Source of the DNA: Aurantiochytrium sp. KH105
Taxonomy: Eukaryota; Sar; Bigyra; Thraustochytrida; Thraustochytriidae
Length of the DNA stretch: 64,000 nt
Assembly (NCBI GenBank): GCA_003116975.1
Contig: BGKB01000189.1
Span: forward strand, 1 to 64,000
Direction: 5' to 3'
In this document: positions 61,271 through 64,000 of the stretch, one piece after another
Position numbering within the stretch: position 1 is the stretch's first letter
How the letters are laid out: every line of letters starts with the position of its first letter
The notes under the pieces: model-generated
The model's input: the letters and a program-made list of their open reading frames with translations, nothing else
Database searches by the model: none
Told to the model about the DNA's origin: nothing
Position numbers and translations under genes: made by a program

Positions 61271-64000
61271 ATGAAAGAAGAAAAAAAAGCCCAGCACAAG
61301 CAGCTTTCCTGCGCGAGCTTGGCTCACAGTCAGCCCTTCGTTGGCATCGGAGAGAAGGGGGGCGGGCGGCGCGAGCTGCGCGAGCGACCGCACGGCGCTG
61401 GTGGCGAGGTCGCCACCAGCTCAAAGTCCTCCGCTCGCGCGCGTTGGGTCGAGGTGTCCGAACGAGAGTCGTCGCACGGAGCAGGTCACGCAGAAGAGAG
61501 AATCCAGTTCGCCAACAAGAGGGACAAAGCCGCGCTCATGGCGGAGAACGAGGCCTTGCAGGCCGCCTCGCGACCCGAGACGGAAGAGGGACCGCGACGC
61601 AAACGGCGCTGGTACCGCGTTGATTCCCCTGCGGCCTGGGAACTTCGACAGCAAACAACAAACAATACCGAGCGCAAAGACGATGACAAAGATGACAGTG
61701 TCGACGTCTTCACGAACGCTGATCACGATGACAAGAGCAGAGAGAGCCTACCTTTTATGCCGGGCCAGCTGGATGATGTACAAGATGCCCTTGAACTACC
61801 AAGTCTACACGAAGCAGCGCTCCTGGATTTGCTGCGTCGACGTTTTCTACAAGAGATACCTTGCACATGGATTGGGACTGTTTTGCTGAGCGTGAATCCG
61901 GGCAAGCCACTTCGCGGCCAGCAAGGCATCGGCGAAGACTACTTTGACATTTCGGCAAGTGGGCACCATCCATCGGGGAGCATTGATGAGAGTTCCCACA
62001 ATCTGGGGAATACCTCGGCAGCAGCAGCAGCAGCAGCAGCAACAGCAACAGCAGAAGGAAATCCAGGTCTCGAGTATCAAGGTCATGCAATGACGCGATC
62101 ACCATCTTCCTCGGTCTCCTCCATGACCTCGATGGTTTCCACACTGTCCACGGCCGCAGTTTCTGCAATCAAGCCCCAGGCACACCTCGCTGGCGTCGCA
62201 GACCGTGCCTACGCCTCAATGTTAGCAGGGCCCACGAGACAAACACAGACCATCATGGTCAATGGTGAGAGCGGCGCCGGCAAGACAGAAGCCGCCAAAT
62301 TCATCACGCGCTGTCTAGCGCGCAAATCGCGCAAGGCCCGCTCCGCTGCAGCAAAAGCCTCGAAAAGCAAGGTGGACAACTATTTTGGCAAAATGGGTCT
62401 CGGCTCACCCACAACGCTCGGCCGCGGTGGACGCCGCGGCGCGCGAGGCGGACGCAATGCTCGCAGCTCGCGCGGGCTCGCCGCACTTTCACCCCGGCCT
62501 TCATCAATCGACAGCGAGATCGGATCCGCGGTCGAGGAGTTCATGATCTCCGTTTCGCCCGTTTTCGAAGCCTTTGGGAATGCCAAAACAGAAATCAATC
62601 ATAACTCGAGTCGCTTTGGCAAGTTCCTCCAGCTCGACTATGACCGCGACGGCGTACTCATTGGCGCACAAACGCGTCACTTTCTGCTCGAGAAAACACG
62701 TGTTGTAGGCCATGCACCTCACCAACGCAACTTTCATGTCTTTTATCAGCTCCTGGCCGCAATTCACCATCACAACGAAAACGCCTCACAGGCAAGCCCT
62801 GCAAAATCAATAAAGAGGCGAGTCTCGGGAAGCGCCAGCGACGCAGATGGAGACGCAGATGCGGAGACAGAGGAGAATGATGCGGAACATGAGTTCACGC
62901 TCGGACCCGTGAGCGAGTCATACGCTTACCTTGAACCCAGCGCGGCATCTTGCAATGCTGCAGAAGCGAAAGTCGCCAGCACAAACCTTTTGTACGGCCA
63001 AGACGATGAAGCAAAGATGCAAGAGGTGTGCAAGGCGCTCGATGAGATTGGCGTGGACGTGAAACATCGCAAGTTCGTGTGGCGTACGCTCTTGTGCATT
63101 CTCGAGGTCGGAAATCTATCGTTCGTAGCTGCAGATCGAGGCCATGGGCTAGACGGCTGCAAGCTGGATCGCAACGGCGGCCGTGCAGCGGCAGCCGTCG
63201 AACGCGTTGCCCAATTCCTCGGTGTGGACATCGAGGACCTCGACAAGAACTTGTGCTTTCGCACAGTTTCCGCGGGCGGACCAAAGCGAACGTCGGTTCT
63301 TTTGCATCCACTGACGGCCGCCGAAGCGGTGGCGTCGCGCGACGGGCTGGCAAAGGCACTGTATACGGCGCTCTTTGACTTTGTGGTCAGCACGGTCAAT
63401 CTGCGCATTAATGCCGGAAATGCCGAAAAACAAGTTGCTGCGTCAATCGGTCTGCTCGACGTTTTTGGATTCGAAATGGCGCAACGCAACTCCTTCGAGC
63501 AGCTTTGCATGAACTACGCCAACGAAAAACTCCAGCACAAGTTCGAAAAGCATCTCGTTGCAATGGAACGGGCCTTCCTTGAGGATGAAGGCCTCGACGC
63601 CGATGCAGACATGACAACCTTTCACGATAGCAGCGCTGTCATTGCTGCAATTGAAGACAAATCCATCGGCATCTTTGCTGTGCTTGACGAAGCGAGCGCG
63701 CTTCATCTCGACGACGCTGCTTTCATTGCAGCGCTTCGTGGTAAATTGGAGCAGCAGTGCACCGACATCAATGCTACCGAAACAGGCCAAGCGATCGTCG
63801 AGACGCCCCCTCAACAGGGTGCTCGTTCCTTCGTTGTGAGGCATCGCGCAGGTGACCTCGAGTACGATGTACGTGGTTTTGTCGAAAAAAATACCGACGC
63901 AATGCAAGCCGATGTGGCCGATATGCTTTTGCAAAGTCGGAACGCCTTTGTTGCTAGACTCGTGCAGGCATCCACGGCAAGTGCATCTGCGAACCTTACG
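61271..64000 (+). CDS. Divergent myosin heavy chain, motor domain, 3' end cut by window
   Basis: Frame open from a stop at 61091 to the window end; I place the start at ATG 61271 (alternatives 61106, 61538, 61757), giving at least 910 residues. Numbering from 61271: P-loop GESGAGKT at 332-339 (VNGESGAGKTEAAKFI), switch I NHNSSRFGK at about 443-451, switch II LLDVFGFE around 728-735, relay NSFEQLCMNYANEKLQHKF, then YDVRGFVEKNTDAM. All nucleotide-binding motifs are intact, so ATPase activity is plausible. Odd features: an Ala/Ser-rich insert (coded partly by a CAG run) between SVNPGKP and the helix HLAGVADRAYASM, where classical myosins have about 25 residues, and a roughly 60-residue Gly/Arg/Ser-rich expansion at loop 1. 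A third insert, rich in Asp/Glu, lies at about 500-560. Class cannot be assigned without the tail; probably a stramenopile-specific class. Confidence 0.93.
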   Translation, partial: MKEEKKAQHKQLSCASLAHSQPFVGIGEKGGGRRELRERPHGAGGEVATSSKSSARARWVEVSERESSHGAGHAEERIQFANKRDKAALMAENEALQAASRPETEEGPRRKRRWYRVDSPAAWELRQQTTNNTERKDDDKDDSVDVFTNADHDDKSRESLPFMPGQLDDVQDALELPSLHEAALLDLLRRRFLQEIPCTWIGTVLLSVNPGKPLRGQQGIGEDYFDISASGHHPSGSIDESSHNLGNTSAAAAAAAATATAEGNPGLEYQGHAMTRSPSSSVSSMTSMVSTLSTAAVSAIKPQAHLAGVADRAYASMLAGPTRQTQTIMVNGESGAGKTEAAKFITRCLARKSRKARSAAAKASKSKVDNYFGKMGLGSPTTLGRGGRRGARGGRNARSSRGLAALSPRPSSIDSEIGSAVEEFMISVSPVFEAFGNAKTEINHNSSRFGKFLQLDYDRDGVLIGAQTRHFLLEKTRVVGHAPHQRNFHVFYQLLAAIHHHNENASQASPAKSIKRRVSGSASDADGDADAETEENDAEHEFTLGPVSESYAYLEPSAASCNAAEAKVASTNLLYGQDDEAKMQEVCKALDEIGVDVKHRKFVWRTLLCILEVGNLSFVAADRGHGLDGCKLDRNGGRAAAAVERVAQFLGVDIEDLDKNLCFRTVSAGGPKRTSVLLHPLTAAEAVASRDGLAKALYTALFDFVVSTVNLRINAGNAEKQVAASIGLLDVFGFEMAQRNSFEQLCMNYANEKLQHKFEKHLVAMERAFLEDEGLDADADMTTFHDSSAVIAAIEDKSIGIFAVLDEASALHLDDAAFIAALRGKLEQQCTDINATETGQAIVETPPQQGARSFVVRHRAGDLEYDVRGFVEKNTDAMQADVADMLLQSRNAFVARLVQASTASASANLT

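Noticed and set aside
61341-61889. 182-codon plus-strand frame at the myosin start
   Set aside because: Out of frame with the myosin, which is open from 61093 to the window end and carries all motor motifs.
62014-62056. CAG/GCA run considered as a polyglutamine tract
   Set aside because: In the myosin frame it codes Ala and Thr, not Gln.

Overview
The window looks like nuclear DNA of a GC-rich, intron-poor, zoospore-forming protist. My best guess is a thraustochytrid/labyrinthulid stramenopile (Aurantiochytrium/Hondaea-like). That is an inference from IFT46 (flagellar transport), very few short GT-AG introns, single-exon genes of up to 1,247 codons, a bacterial-type cytochrome b561 with a mitochondrial-like leader, a myosin, and multidomain C1/C2, RCC1-BTB and NBR1-type FW proteins. 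No species marker is present, so the assignment is tentative.

Layout. 0-9.6 kb holds a membrane-anchored sulfatase (+), a 259-280 bp tandem repeat, a membrane-anchored homoserine dehydrogenase (-), ribosomal protein eS1/RPS3A (+, one intron) and a MAPKKK-like kinase (-). 9.6-27.2 kb is a long gene-poor block of GC-rich, simple-repeat-laden DNA. Inside it lie an AT-richer stretch (13.5-14.9 kb) and a second AT-richer island (21.2-22.7 kb) with a decayed Ulp1-like (C48) protease and an assembly gap. 27.2-49.7 kb is gene-dense: tail-anchored fructose-1,6-bisphosphatase (three exons), cytochrome b561, an RCC1/double-BTB protein, a multi-pass TPR protein, IFT46, a mitochondrial-type acyl-CoA dehydrogenase, an FW-domain protein with a Gly-Pro-His repeat, a small secreted Cys/Trp-rich protein and a C1-C2-transmembrane protein. 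49.7-57.5 kb holds tRNA-Gln(UUG), a CH-domain protein with a C-terminal membrane anchor, a truncated 5-hydroxyisourate hydrolase and a sulfotransferase split by a two-helix membrane insert. 57.5-61.3 kb is again low-complexity and gene-free. A divergent myosin motor runs off the right edge.

The genes do not form an operon or an obvious pathway cluster. They are arranged as divergent and convergent single transcription units, the usual layout of a compact protist genome. A theme that repeats is extra membrane attachment on proteins that are usually soluble: homoserine dehydrogenase (N-terminal), FBPase (C-terminal), the CH-domain protein (C-terminal) and the sulfotransferase (internal hairpin). 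I found no CRISPR array, phage-like defence system or biosynthetic cluster.
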